Notes under the pieces: generated by a model
Told to the model about the DNA's origin: nothing
What the model saw: only the letters and a program-made list of their open reading frames with translations
Database searches by the model: none
In this document: in pieces, positions 8,314 to 16,365 of the stretch
How positions within the stretch are numbered: position 1 is the stretch's first letter
Layout: every line of letters begins with the position of its first letter
Assembly: GCA_022819855.1 (NCBI GenBank)
Contig: JAJEGN010000007.1
Coordinates: forward strand, 1 to 64,000
Length of the DNA: 64,000 nt
Direction of reading: 5' to 3'
DNA from: Gammaproteobacteria bacterium
Lineage (GTDB): Bacteria; Pseudomonadota; Gammaproteobacteria; Steroidobacterales; Rariloculaceae
Made by a program: the position numbers and the translations under genes

Positions 8314-9738
8314 TCAGTTGATCATCCAGAACGCCAGCGTCAGGCGCGGAAACGCGTAGAAGGAATCGACAGGGTGATGGGCGGCGTGAAAATACTCCGA
8401 CGGGAAGATCAGCAGCCGTCCCGGGACCATGTCGACCGTTCCGACAAGCTCCCAGACATCGCCGGTGGTCTCCGGCCAGTAATCAAGGCCTGTTTCCCCG
8501 ATTCGGGAATCGTCCTTGACGGCCCGGGCGTAACCCTCGTCGAACGTCAGGGAGTTCGATGGCCTGAACCGGAAAAAGGCCGTGCCGCCGGAGCATTCGT
8601 CAGGCGCGTTCAGATAGAGAATGCAGGTAAACGACCGGCGAACATGCTCGGTGATGTCGCTGTGCGGCACGGCGAAGTCGGCGCGCCTGGCATCGATCTG
8701 CATGAACCAGTTCACGTCGACGCTCGCATCGGACGGACGCGTATTGACGCCGTATACCTTGTTGATTGCCTGCTGGGCCACGGATACGAGGCTGTTCGGA
8801 TGGCGGATCGGAAACCGCAGACGGCAATCGTAATAGTCGATGAAGTTGCGTCCGCCCTGCTCGTGTTTCCAGTTCGTCGCGGGCGTGCTGCCGATGACCT
8901 CACGGACACGATCCGGGTGCTTCAGGAGATTATCGAGCACGACAGTCGGAATCTGCTCCTTTATCGGCTGCAGATCGATCCCGATATCGCTGCGCAGTTC
9001 GAACAGTTCATTGAACAGGAAGGGCTTGCCGGCCGAGCGCGCGGGGTCGCCGACCGCCGGCTGAGCCGGGTTCGACACTGCACTCACGGCTTCCGGCTCT
9101 TCGGTGCTCACCGGTGTTGCGGCTACCGACTCCGGTGCTGCGCGCAGGTTGATCGCGATCGAGATTCTCGGCTTGTCGCTCTTGTTGCACTGCACTGCGT
9201 GCGGCAACCAGGATTCGAACATGACGAGCCGGCCGGGTTGCACCGCCACGGCGATGTCCGACCGCGTCAGCAGATCCGGTCCCGCGGTCTGTGTGAATTG
9301 CCGGTAGCTGCGCCTGGCGCCGATCGGATCCGGAAACACGATGCAGCCGCAATTCTCCGGCGCCTCGACGTAGTAGCTGCAGGACAGCAGGCTCCCGTCG
9401 TGCGTGTGCTGGGCCTCCTGCGCGCCAGGCTCGAAGATGTTGATCCAGGCCCGTTCGATCTCGAGCCGCCGCGGCGCGAGCTTCAATGTGTCCTCGAGAA
9501 AGGACTTTGCCATGCCGATGACGAGCGCTTCGAGTTCATCGAGTTCGGCGTCTTCGAGCACAGACGCCTCGGGATGGTAATAGGACGTCGTGACCGATTC
9601 CTCCGGCGAGGGGACGACGTCGCGGCGCGCGGCGTCCGTGTTCAGGTAGGCCGAGACCTTGGCGTGGATCGCCTCATGGATGGCCGGTTGGACATCTCGA
9701 ACGAGCAACGGCACGGCGAAATAGAGGTCGGCTGACAT
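8314..9738 (-). CDS. Double-headed 2-oxoglutarate/Fe(II) oxygenase: TIGR02466-like plus DUF6445-like halves
   Basis: The gene encodes 474 residues in two jelly-roll halves joined by an Ala/Pro/Glu-rich linker (about 205-240). The N-half has 'EAQHTHDGSLLSCSYYV' (metal His region), 'VMFESWLPHAV' (distal His) and 'RISIAIN' (2OG-binding Arg), as in TIGR02466 oxygenases. The C-half has 'FAVPHSDITEHV' (HxD), 'IFPSEYFHAAHH' (distal His) and 'RLTLAFWM', the pattern of DUF6445 proteins that often lie beside tryptophan halogenases. Both halves therefore keep plausible metal and cosubstrate residues. It would hydroxylate or otherwise oxidise a peptide or small molecule in the cytoplasm, as no signal peptide is present. 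It is divergent from the halogenase gene (163 bp apart) and upstream of receptor 1 on the same strand. Confidence 0.75.
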   Translation of the reverse strand: MSADLYFAVPLLVRDVQPAIHEAIHAKVSAYLNTDAARRDVVPSPEESVTTSYYHPEASVLEDAELDELEALVIGMAKSFLEDTLKLAPRRLEIERAWINIFEPGAQEAQHTHDGSLLSCSYYVEAPENCGCIVFPDPIGARRSYRQFTQTAGPDLLTRSDIAVAVQPGRLVMFESWLPHAVQCNKSDKPRISIAINLRAAPESVAATPVSTEEPEAVSAVSNPAQPAVGDPARSAGKPFLFNELFELRSDIGIDLQPIKEQIPTVVLDNLLKHPDRVREVIGSTPATNWKHEQGGRNFIDYYDCRLRFPIRHPNSLVSVAQQAINKVYGVNTRPSDASVDVNWFMQIDARRADFAVPHSDITEHVRRSFTCILYLNAPDECSGGTAFFRFRPSNSLTFDEGYARAVKDDSRIGETGLDYWPETTGDVWELVGTVDMVPGRLLIFPSEYFHAAHHPVDSFYAFPRLTLAFWMIN

Positions 9739-9824
9739 GGCAAGGCAATCCTTCGAGTTTGCGTGATACTACTGGAATGCCCGCTTTCGTTCGCGCTTCG
9801 CGCACATGCCGCCATCGTCGACTA

Positions 9825-9854
9825 TTGGGTGGTCAACCGCGAATCGTCTAGAAT
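9825..9854 (+). promoter_or_regulatory. Candidate sigma-70 promoter of the halogenase gene
   Basis: TTGGGT (9825-9830), an 18-base spacer and TAGAAT (9849-9854) lie about 46 bases before the halogenase start. The -10 matches consensus at five of six positions; the -35 is weak. Confidence 0.35.
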
Positions 9855-9900
9855 CCGGGCCTCTTTCCGATCCGGACTTTCAGGCTGACGGCTCCCAATC

Positions 9901-11418
9901 GTGCAGGCAGTCAATTCAGTAACGATCGTGGGCGCAGGCTCCGCCGGTTGGCTCACGGCGCTCGCACTGCATACCCATTGCGGCTTTCTCAAGATCCGCC
10001 TGATCCGTCCCAGAGGCGGTTCTCCGATCGGGGTCGGCGAATCGACACAAAGCGACCTGATTCTGCTATTGCAGGCCGCGCGTATCGATCTGCCGGCCTT
10101 TTACAAGGCCTGCAACGCCACGATGAAATGCGGCATCTTCTACACGGACTGGAACGAAGTCGGCAAGCATTACTGGCACCCGTTTTCGGATCTGGACCTG
10201 GGAACATCCGTCAGCCCGTCCTCTTTCTACTCCGTCGCGCATCATTACCAGCAGATGATATTGCGTGCCGGAAAATATCGTCACACGCAATATTACAAGT
10301 CAGTCCATACCTCCTACGAGACCTGCGTCAGGAAAAAGCAGGTGGCCCCGGAGTCGGCAGTGGCTTTCCACGTCGACGCGCACGAAATCACGAGGTATCT
10401 GGAGCGCCATCTCGTTGGGGTGGAAGTGCTGGAAGCGGACAAGCTGGACGTCAAGGTTGAGGACGGTCGGGTCGCCTCCATCGTCCTGGATGGTTCCAGA
10501 ACCGTCAAATCCGACCTTTACATCGATTGCAGCGGCTTCGCACGTGCGATTCACAAGCACGTCGCAACGCCGGACATCGTGCACTACGAGGCAAACGTCA
10601 ATCGCGCCGTCGCGGCCCAGGTGCCCTATGCGGAAATCGAAAAGGAACTGACGCCGTACACGGGCGCTCATGCTCACAAGCACGGTTGGACGTGGTCGAT
10701 CCCGCTGCAATCGAGAATCGGCAGCGGTTACGTCTATCACGGAGATTTCTGCTCGGCGGAACAAGCTGAAACGGACTTCCGAAGACACTGGGGCATGGAG
10801 AGAATGAAAGACGTCGAAGTCAAGCACATCAACTTCGACAGCGCCACGCTGCGCAATCCCTGGGTCGAGAACGTCGTGGCGATCGGTCTGAGCGCGGGCT
10901 TCGTCGAGCCGCTGGAGGCAACAGGATTGAACTGGACCATCACCAGCGGGCAAACGCTCTACGAATCCATCGCTGCGCGATACTACGAGCAGGATACGAG
11001 CGAGAAATACAACTTCAACATGCTTGGATATGTCTACGACGTGCACGACTTCATCGATGCGCACTACAAACTGTCGGCACGAAGGGACAGCGAGTTCTGG
11101 AAGTACCAGACCTCCAGGGCCTATCCCGAGCGACTGGAGCATCGCCTTGCCCTGTACGCGAAAGAGATGCCAAGTGACGCGAACCGGTTGAAGACGACGC
11201 CATGGGCGTTCCATGAACTGTCATGGATCGACATCCTGAACGGCTACAACTTCAGGTACGCGCAACTCGATATCGGCCCGATGCAGATGCAGGCGGCGGA
11301 CGAGCAGTTACGGGAGATCGCTTCGAAGCCGCGGAACGGGATACACCCGCTGGAGTGTACGCCTCTGCCCGCGTCATCTCGCGGGACGGGTGCTCAGGTC
11401 CTCGTCGCCCGAGAGTAG
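9901..11418 (+). CDS. Flavin-dependent halogenase (tryptophan-halogenase family)
   Basis: The gene encodes 505 residues starting from GTG. The N-terminus carries the FAD-binding GxGxxG (GAGSAG, residues 11-16) and 'GVGES' (44-48). The signature W-x-W-x-I-P is intact as WTWSIP (263-268), and Lys76 in 'ATMKCGIFYTDW' sits where the catalytic lysine of PrnA/RebH lies. Such enzymes make hypohalous acid at FADH2 and use the lysine to halogenate an aromatic substrate, often an indole; they need a separate flavin reductase, and none is visible nearby. No biosynthetic gene cluster surrounds it. Instead it lies between a 2OG oxygenase and a QW-motif gene next to TonB receptors, like the orphan halogenases of Xanthomonas and Caulobacter relatives. 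Substrate and halide preference are unknown. Confidence 0.88.
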   Translation: MQAVNSVTIVGAGSAGWLTALALHTHCGFLKIRLIRPRGGSPIGVGESTQSDLILLLQAARIDLPAFYKACNATMKCGIFYTDWNEVGKHYWHPFSDLDLGTSVSPSSFYSVAHHYQQMILRAGKYRHTQYYKSVHTSYETCVRKKQVAPESAVAFHVDAHEITRYLERHLVGVEVLEADKLDVKVEDGRVASIVLDGSRTVKSDLYIDCSGFARAIHKHVATPDIVHYEANVNRAVAAQVPYAEIEKELTPYTGAHAHKHGWTWSIPLQSRIGSGYVYHGDFCSAEQAETDFRRHWGMERMKDVEVKHINFDSATLRNPWVENVVAIGLSAGFVEPLEATGLNWTITSGQTLYESIAARYYEQDTSEKYNFNMLGYVYDVHDFIDAHYKLSARRDSEFWKYQTSRAYPERLEHRLALYAKEMPSDANRLKTTPWAFHELSWIDILNGYNFRYAQLDIGPMQMQAADEQLREIASKPRNGIHPLECTPLPASSRGTGAQVLVARE

Positions 11419-11444
11419 AAGAACGAGCCCGAGGTGGTGAGTTC

Positions 11445-12140
11445 ATGCTGAACGAAGCAGACGTTCGTTCCGCGGTCGCGAAGGCCATCGACTTTCTCAA
11501 GGATACGCGCGAGCCGCATGCGCTCGCGTTCATGACGATCCTCCACCGGCGTTGCGGAATCGAGGAATTCGCCGATTGCGCCAAACGCTACGATGAAGTG
11601 CTGCCCGATCATTCGGACCGCGTGCTACGGGTGTTTCGACGGATTTTCGACGCCAACAACCCGATCGATCCTGACGACTGGGATCATGTGGTCGTACCGA
11701 CGGATCGTCTCATGATCTCGGCGCTCTATTGCGATCGGCTCGGCCTTCCCCCTACCTACCCGGAGGCGCTCGCTGCGGCCGTCCGTCAGGGCGGGTACGG
11801 GGCCACCCACGCGCTGTTGTCATGGGTGTACATTCAGGACAACGGCTGCCAATTGAGCGTTCCTGACGGATTTGTCGAAGAGATGTACGGCACCGTCGCT
11901 GCGATCATCGACGCAGACCCTACCGTGATCCATGACGTCAATCTCGAGGCGGCCGCGTTTCTTTGCCTGGCGCGTCAGGGTGCGCGGGTCGACCCCGGCT
12001 TCGTCCGGCGCGTCGTCGCGCTCCAGAATGACGATGGGGGCTGGGGCGCGGTTGACGAGTCCAACTGGCACGCCACGGTCCTGGCCCTGATGATTCTCGT
12101 TCACGTGCGCTTCCCCGATACCATCGCCCTCGCCCCGTAG
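11445..12140 (+). CDS. Uncharacterised helical protein with terpene-cyclase-like QW motif, paralogue A
   Basis: The gene encodes 231 residues; the ATG at 11445 is preceded by GAGGTGGTGA. I do not recognise the family. It is predicted to be mostly alpha-helical, with repeated helix pairs such as 'FMTILHRRCGIEEFADC', 'DRLMISALYCDRLGLP' and 'GATHALLSWVYI'. Near the C-terminus 'LQNDDGGWG' followed by 'WHATVLALMIL' matches the QW repeat (Q-x-x-DGxWG, then an AL-rich helix) of squalene cyclases and prenyltransferase alpha/alpha toroids. At 231 residues it is too short for a cyclase and lacks the DxDD motif. It follows the halogenase by 26 bases, so the two are probably co-transcribed, and it converges on receptor 2. 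A close paralogue at 24522 has the same layout. Carrier, scaffold or substrate-binding roles are possible. Confidence 0.75.
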   Translation: MLNEADVRSAVAKAIDFLKDTREPHALAFMTILHRRCGIEEFADCAKRYDEVLPDHSDRVLRVFRRIFDANNPIDPDDWDHVVVPTDRLMISALYCDRLGLPPTYPEALAAAVRQGGYGATHALLSWVYIQDNGCQLSVPDGFVEEMYGTVAAIIDADPTVIHDVNLEAAAFLCLARQGARVDPGFVRRVVALQNDDGGWGAVDESNWHATVLALMILVHVRFPDTIALAP

Positions 12141-12252
12141 ATCGGGATGGGGGAGCCTCGCGGCTCCGCCCCTCCCCCATGGCTGACCATACGGGTCCGC
12201 ACAGGGCGGTTCGACTGAATCAAACGGCGCTGCACGCCATTCCTGGCGCACG

Positions 12253-12281
12253 AAAAAAGAGCGGCGGGCCAAGCCCGCCGC
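12253..12281 (-). terminator. Rho-independent terminator of the second TonB-dependent receptor gene
   Basis: A 9-bp GC stem (GCGGCGGGC at 12261-12269 with its complement at 12273-12281) with loop CAA is flanked on the plus strand by AAAAAA (12253-12258), which reads as a U-run after the hairpin on the minus strand. It lies 31 bases after the receptor stop. On the plus strand no U-run follows, so it mainly serves the receptor gene. Confidence 0.78.
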
Positions 12282-12312
12282 CAGAGTTTCAGGTCGTAAG
12301 TCGCCAGACGGA

Positions 12313-15300
12313 TCAGAAATCCATCGTCATGCTGACGTAGTAGCGTCGCCCGAGCGGATCGTAGGTGCCGTAGGTACCGCCGACACCGCCTTCCCCGCCG
12401 CCGCTGACGCGGGTGCAATCGAGGCCGCCAAGAGCCTCGAACCCGAAGGCGTCCGGATCCGCACCGACGCAGGGCGGTATCTCGTCGAGCAGGTTCTCGA
12501 TGCCGAAATTGACCCGGTATCTGTCGCCGAAAGTGTAGCCGCCCGTCAACGCGAATAGCTGGTAGCTCGGGGTGCTGTCATAGACGCAGTCCTCCGACAT
12601 GCGGTCCTCCCGACAGTCCTGATCGTCGAGCCCCGGCCAGAACTGGTGCCTGAGCCCGATGGTCCACGGCCCCTGGGAGTAGTTGAACTGCGAGAACACG
12701 CGGTAATCGTAGCGCTGGCACTGGATCTGCAAGGAGCAGTCGTTGTAGCCCGCATGGTCTTCGGCTGCGAGATCCGGCCGGTCTTGCGTGACCGACTTCA
12801 GGTTGTAGTTCGCCACGGTCTGCATGCTGAAACTGCCGGGACCGAGCTGCCTCTGCCAGTTGAGCTGCAGATCGACGCCCGACATCAGCGCCCGCCCCTG
12901 GTTCGAGAACGTTCGGTCGGTGTTCTGGGGGCCGCCGTCTGCCGCGTCCCGGTTGATCTGCGTGCACGCCTGAAGCGTCGGATCGCCGGTCGGGTTGAAC
13001 GCGCGGGAGAGGCAGCTCTCGTAGATCGCATCGGCGTTCTCGAGCGCGATCATGTCCACAATCTCGATTTCGTACCAGTCGACCGTCAACGTGAAATTGT
13101 CGTGGAAATCCATGACCATTCCGATGGTAAACGTATCGGCCTGCTCCTCCCTCAAGTCCCGGTTCCCGAAGCTGTTCGAGATGCCGGTGCCGCCGCCGGT
13201 GGGTTGTCCCTCGATTCCCTCGCTGTCGTAGTACTCGAACGCGCCCGATGTGCCCATCAAGGCCCGGCAGATCGATTCCGTCTGCTCTGCCTGCGCCTGA
13301 TCGGCGGCCGAAGCGCTGAAACCGCCGGGGTTATCGAGGTTCTGCGAGCACCAGTCGCGACTGCCGAAACCGCCGAACACCTGGGTCCGCGTGATGAAGA
13401 GCTCGCCCAGATTCGGCGCGCGGAACGCGCGATTGAACCCGCCGCGCAAGCGGTAGCGCGGCGTGAAGGCCCAGTCGACCAGAGCCTTGTAGGTCTCGAG
13501 CGTCGGCATGTTCGGCATGCTCCAGTCCGAGACGCGACCGCCGAGCTCGAGCGTGAAATGCTCGACGCCGGACGGACCGTTAGTGACGAGCGGGATCAGC
13601 ATCTCGCCGTAAACCTCCTTGACATCGAACTCGCCGAAGCTCTCCTCGTTGGGATAGGTGCCGGCGATCGGATCGAGGAAGTTCTGGTTGTGGCTCAGGT
13701 TGTCCGGTATGAAGTAATAGCCGTTCTCGCGGTACGTTCCTCCGAGCGCGTATTGCAGGGGCCCAGCGGGCATGTCGATCAGGTCGCCGACCAGATTGCC
13801 CTCGAGCACCGTCTGCGTCATCTCCCGATGGTTCTTGAGCGACGGCGAGATCATGCTCACGCAATCCTGCGACGGGAGGAACCGCTCGAAGATCGGCAGC
13901 CCGGTCGTGCATTGCGAGTTGGTTTCGGCGAAGCCGTCGTTCACCGGTTCCGGATCGAAAATGGCGTTGCGGCCATAATTCGGCGACAGATACAGGGCAC
14001 GCAAGGACGAAAGCCTCACCGAACCATTCTGATTGACGATGTTGTCCGAGCGCCCGGTCGACAGCGTGATGTCCCAGAAGTCGTTGCCGCTCGGCAGGTC
14101 GCCTTCGAGCCCCAGGGAGAAATTGAGGGTCGTCGTCGTGTTTGTCGTCGAGCGACCGAATCCGCTCACCTCCCGGAGATAGTCCGGCGAGCGGTTGCCC
14201 CAGATGATGCGGTTCGGATCCGGCCGGCTCATGAAGAGGTTGTAGACCTCGGCCGAGGTCGGCCAGGCTTCCGACATCGTGCAGCCCGGCAGGCCATCGA
14301 GCCAGGGCCTTTCGGGCGTCGGCTGGGCGTCGCACTCGACGCCGTAGCGGCCGTCGATCCTGTAGGCCGAGTGCGTTCTGTCGCCCGCGTCCGCAATACC
14401 GTTCCCATTCACGTCGATCAGCGAATCCGGAATGTCGTAGATGCTCCGATCCGGCGAATTGCCCGGGAAGAGCGGCGTATTGTTGCCGCGGTAAAGCTCG
14501 TTGCCGAAGGGTATGGCTGCCGCCCACTGGTTGATGTTCGCTGCCGTGTTGCCGAGACTCGACTCGGTCTTGGTGCGGGTAACCGAGGCCTGCGCCGTCA
14601 CGCGGACATTGTCGGAAACATCGAAATGGCCGGTCGCAAACGATGAGAGCCGCTCGAGCGGCGACGAGGCCCAGCGGTAGAAGTTGTTCTCCTTGATGGC
14701 CCCGTTCGTGCGCTTCACGAACACCGGCAGGCCGGCATAGTTGCCCCAGTGATCGCCGCCTGACCCGGGTACGTTCGGGTCATATAGCGGGCCGTTGTAA
14801 CGGTAAGCGCCCGCTATGCGATTCGGGAAGGTCTGCTGGGAACCGAAACCCATCCCGGTGAAAATCGTCCCGTCGTCATTGACACGGTAATTGACGCCGT
14901 TGACATTGTTGTCGACCGAGCCGGGCGGCAGCTCGCTGAATATCTCGTCGACCGTAGTCGCCGTGCCCAGCGGAGTCTGATCGTGCCAGCCGACTCTGGC
15001 TTCAATTTCGGCCCGGCTCTGCGCCGGGCGGTTGTTGGGATAGCCGGGAGGATTGGGAACTCCGTTGGAGAAAGCCGCTTCGTTCCGAAGCCACGGCGTG
15101 CCGCCCCAGATGAACTGACCGCCGCCCGTTCGCGGGTTCGCAAAGTCCTCCACGCGCCAGTCACGTTCCCACTCGCGCTGCTTCGATCGGGTCGCGCGTT
15201 CGACGCCGAACATGACGTTGCCGCGGTCGCCGAACACGTTGGCGCCAAGGAGTCCGGAAACCGTGGTCTCCTGATTGCCGCCATGCTGCGTGTCGGCCAC

Positions 15301-15948
15301 GCGAATGTCGACCGAGGCGCCCTCGAAGTCGTCCTTCAGCACAAAGTTGACGACGCCGCCGACGGCGTCCGCGCCGTACACGGCCGAGGCGCCGCCGGAG
15401 ATGACCTCCACGCGCGCGATCGCCGACGCCGGTATCGAGTTGGTGTCGATGATCATTGTCGGATCGACCGGCATGGCGCGCCGGCCATTGATGAGCACGA
15501 GGTTGCGGTTGGGGCCGAGGCCGCGCAGGCTGACCGTCGACACACCCACGGTGTTCGTGGCGGTCTGCTGCACATCGGTGGTCGTGAACTGCGTGACCGC
15601 GGGCATGAACTGCGGCATCTGATTCAAGATCGTCTCGACACCGATCGCGCTTGTATTCTCGAAAATCCCCTCGTCGACGGTCATGATGGGTGCGTTGGCC
15701 GAGAAGTCCCGGCGAGGAATCCTCGAACCGGTAACTATGACCGATTCGAGCAAAGGTTCGTCATCCGCTTCCTGTGCCGAAGCCGGCGTGGTCGGAGCAC
15801 CCAGCATCGCGGCGCCCAGCAAGGCACAGCCCGATGCAGCAGCTAACGACCCCCTGCGCACGGTCGAGCGGCCGAGCACATCGGCGATGGCCCCCGAAAG
15901 CCGGTTGACATTCGGGCGTACGCCCAACGCTTCGTCTTGAATCTTCAT
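12313..15948 (-). CDS. TonB-dependent outer-membrane receptor, paralogue 2
   Basis: The gene encodes 1211 residues. It has the same layout as paralogue 1: a long leader ending ASAQ, a plug start 'LESVIVTGSRIPRRDFS', plug motifs 'STVSLRGLGPNRNLVLINGRR' and 'SGGASAVYGADAVGGVVN', and a barrel ending MTMDF. Compared with paralogue 1 it has an insertion in the first third and a 'DIPDSLIDVNGNGIADAGD' loop that looks like an extracellular Asp-rich, calcium-type loop; paralogue 3 shares both. GGGGGAG lies 6 bases before the ATG. It runs against the halogenase/QW-motif operon. The gene starts at the edge of a 417-bp divergent intergenic region facing a TPR/TonB-C gene. The family is certain; the ligand is unknown. 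Confidence 0.93.
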   Translation of the reverse strand: MKIQDEALGVRPNVNRLSGAIADVLGRSTVRRGSLAAASGCALLGAAMLGAPTTPASAQEADDEPLLESVIVTGSRIPRRDFSANAPIMTVDEGIFENTSAIGVETILNQMPQFMPAVTQFTTTDVQQTATNTVGVSTVSLRGLGPNRNLVLINGRRAMPVDPTMIIDTNSIPASAIARVEVISGGASAVYGADAVGGVVNFVLKDDFEGASVDIRVADTQHGGNQETTVSGLLGANVFGDRGNVMFGVERATRSKQREWERDWRVEDFANPRTGGGQFIWGGTPWLRNEAAFSNGVPNPPGYPNNRPAQSRAEIEARVGWHDQTPLGTATTVDEIFSELPPGSVDNNVNGVNYRVNDDGTIFTGMGFGSQQTFPNRIAGAYRYNGPLYDPNVPGSGGDHWGNYAGLPVFVKRTNGAIKENNFYRWASSPLERLSSFATGHFDVSDNVRVTAQASVTRTKTESSLGNTAANINQWAAAIPFGNELYRGNNTPLFPGNSPDRSIYDIPDSLIDVNGNGIADAGDRTHSAYRIDGRYGVECDAQPTPERPWLDGLPGCTMSEAWPTSAEVYNLFMSRPDPNRIIWGNRSPDYLREVSGFGRSTTNTTTTLNFSLGLEGDLPSGNDFWDITLSTGRSDNIVNQNGSVRLSSLRALYLSPNYGRNAIFDPEPVNDGFAETNSQCTTGLPIFERFLPSQDCVSMISPSLKNHREMTQTVLEGNLVGDLIDMPAGPLQYALGGTYRENGYYFIPDNLSHNQNFLDPIAGTYPNEESFGEFDVKEVYGEMLIPLVTNGPSGVEHFTLELGGRVSDWSMPNMPTLETYKALVDWAFTPRYRLRGGFNRAFRAPNLGELFITRTQVFGGFGSRDWCSQNLDNPGGFSASAADQAQAEQTESICRALMGTSGAFEYYDSEGIEGQPTGGGTGISNSFGNRDLREEQADTFTIGMVMDFHDNFTLTVDWYEIEIVDMIALENADAIYESCLSRAFNPTGDPTLQACTQINRDAADGGPQNTDRTFSNQGRALMSGVDLQLNWQRQLGPGSFSMQTVANYNLKSVTQDRPDLAAEDHAGYNDCSLQIQCQRYDYRVFSQFNYSQGPWTIGLRHQFWPGLDDQDCREDRMSEDCVYDSTPSYQLFALTGGYTFGDRYRVNFGIENLLDEIPPCVGADPDAFGFEALGGLDCTRVSGGGEGGVGGTYGTYDPLGRRYYVSMTMDF

Positions 15949-16365
15949 GAATCTCCCCCTGGAATTACAAGTGCGAACCTCGCGCTAACCGAAGCGAATC
16001 TTGAGACGTTCCGAGTCTTCAGTCTCGCAAACGCCACTGGAAACGTCACGGTGAGACTAGCACGAAGATTGCCACGAATACATACAATCTTGCGATCGTA
16101 CACAACATTTTCTTGGTCTCGTGGCAGTGATGGACTGGCGTTGGCGCAACATACTCTCATCGCGGCGATCGACGACGCAGGATGCCGTCTGCTGCGTCGA
16201 AGTGGTCGCGACCGCACGCGAGCGTTGCGGCCGGCCGGAGATTTGCAACAGGGAGCGGCGTAAGCGGTTCACGAGCACTGCCTTTTGTACTGGCGCCCTA
16301 CGCTGGATATGCTGTGGGAGAGGATCCCGCGAAACGCAAATGGCGCTCTCGGCGGAGATGGAACG
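15949..16365. other. Divergent intergenic region between receptor 2 and the TPR/TonB-C gene
   Basis: These 417 bases hold no gene that I can support. Around 16065-16091 there is an inverted repeat, AAGATTG and CAATCTT separated by 13 bases, about 117-143 bases upstream of the receptor start; it is a candidate operator. The sequence around it is AT-richer than the flanks, consistent with promoters for both directions. Confidence 0.4.

Noticed and set aside
12646..14646. Long plus-strand open frame (666 codons) opposite receptor 2
   Set aside because: It lies fully inside the receptor gene on the other strand, has no ribosome site or domain, and is rich in Arg, Val, Asp and His as expected of an antisense shadow in GC-rich DNA.
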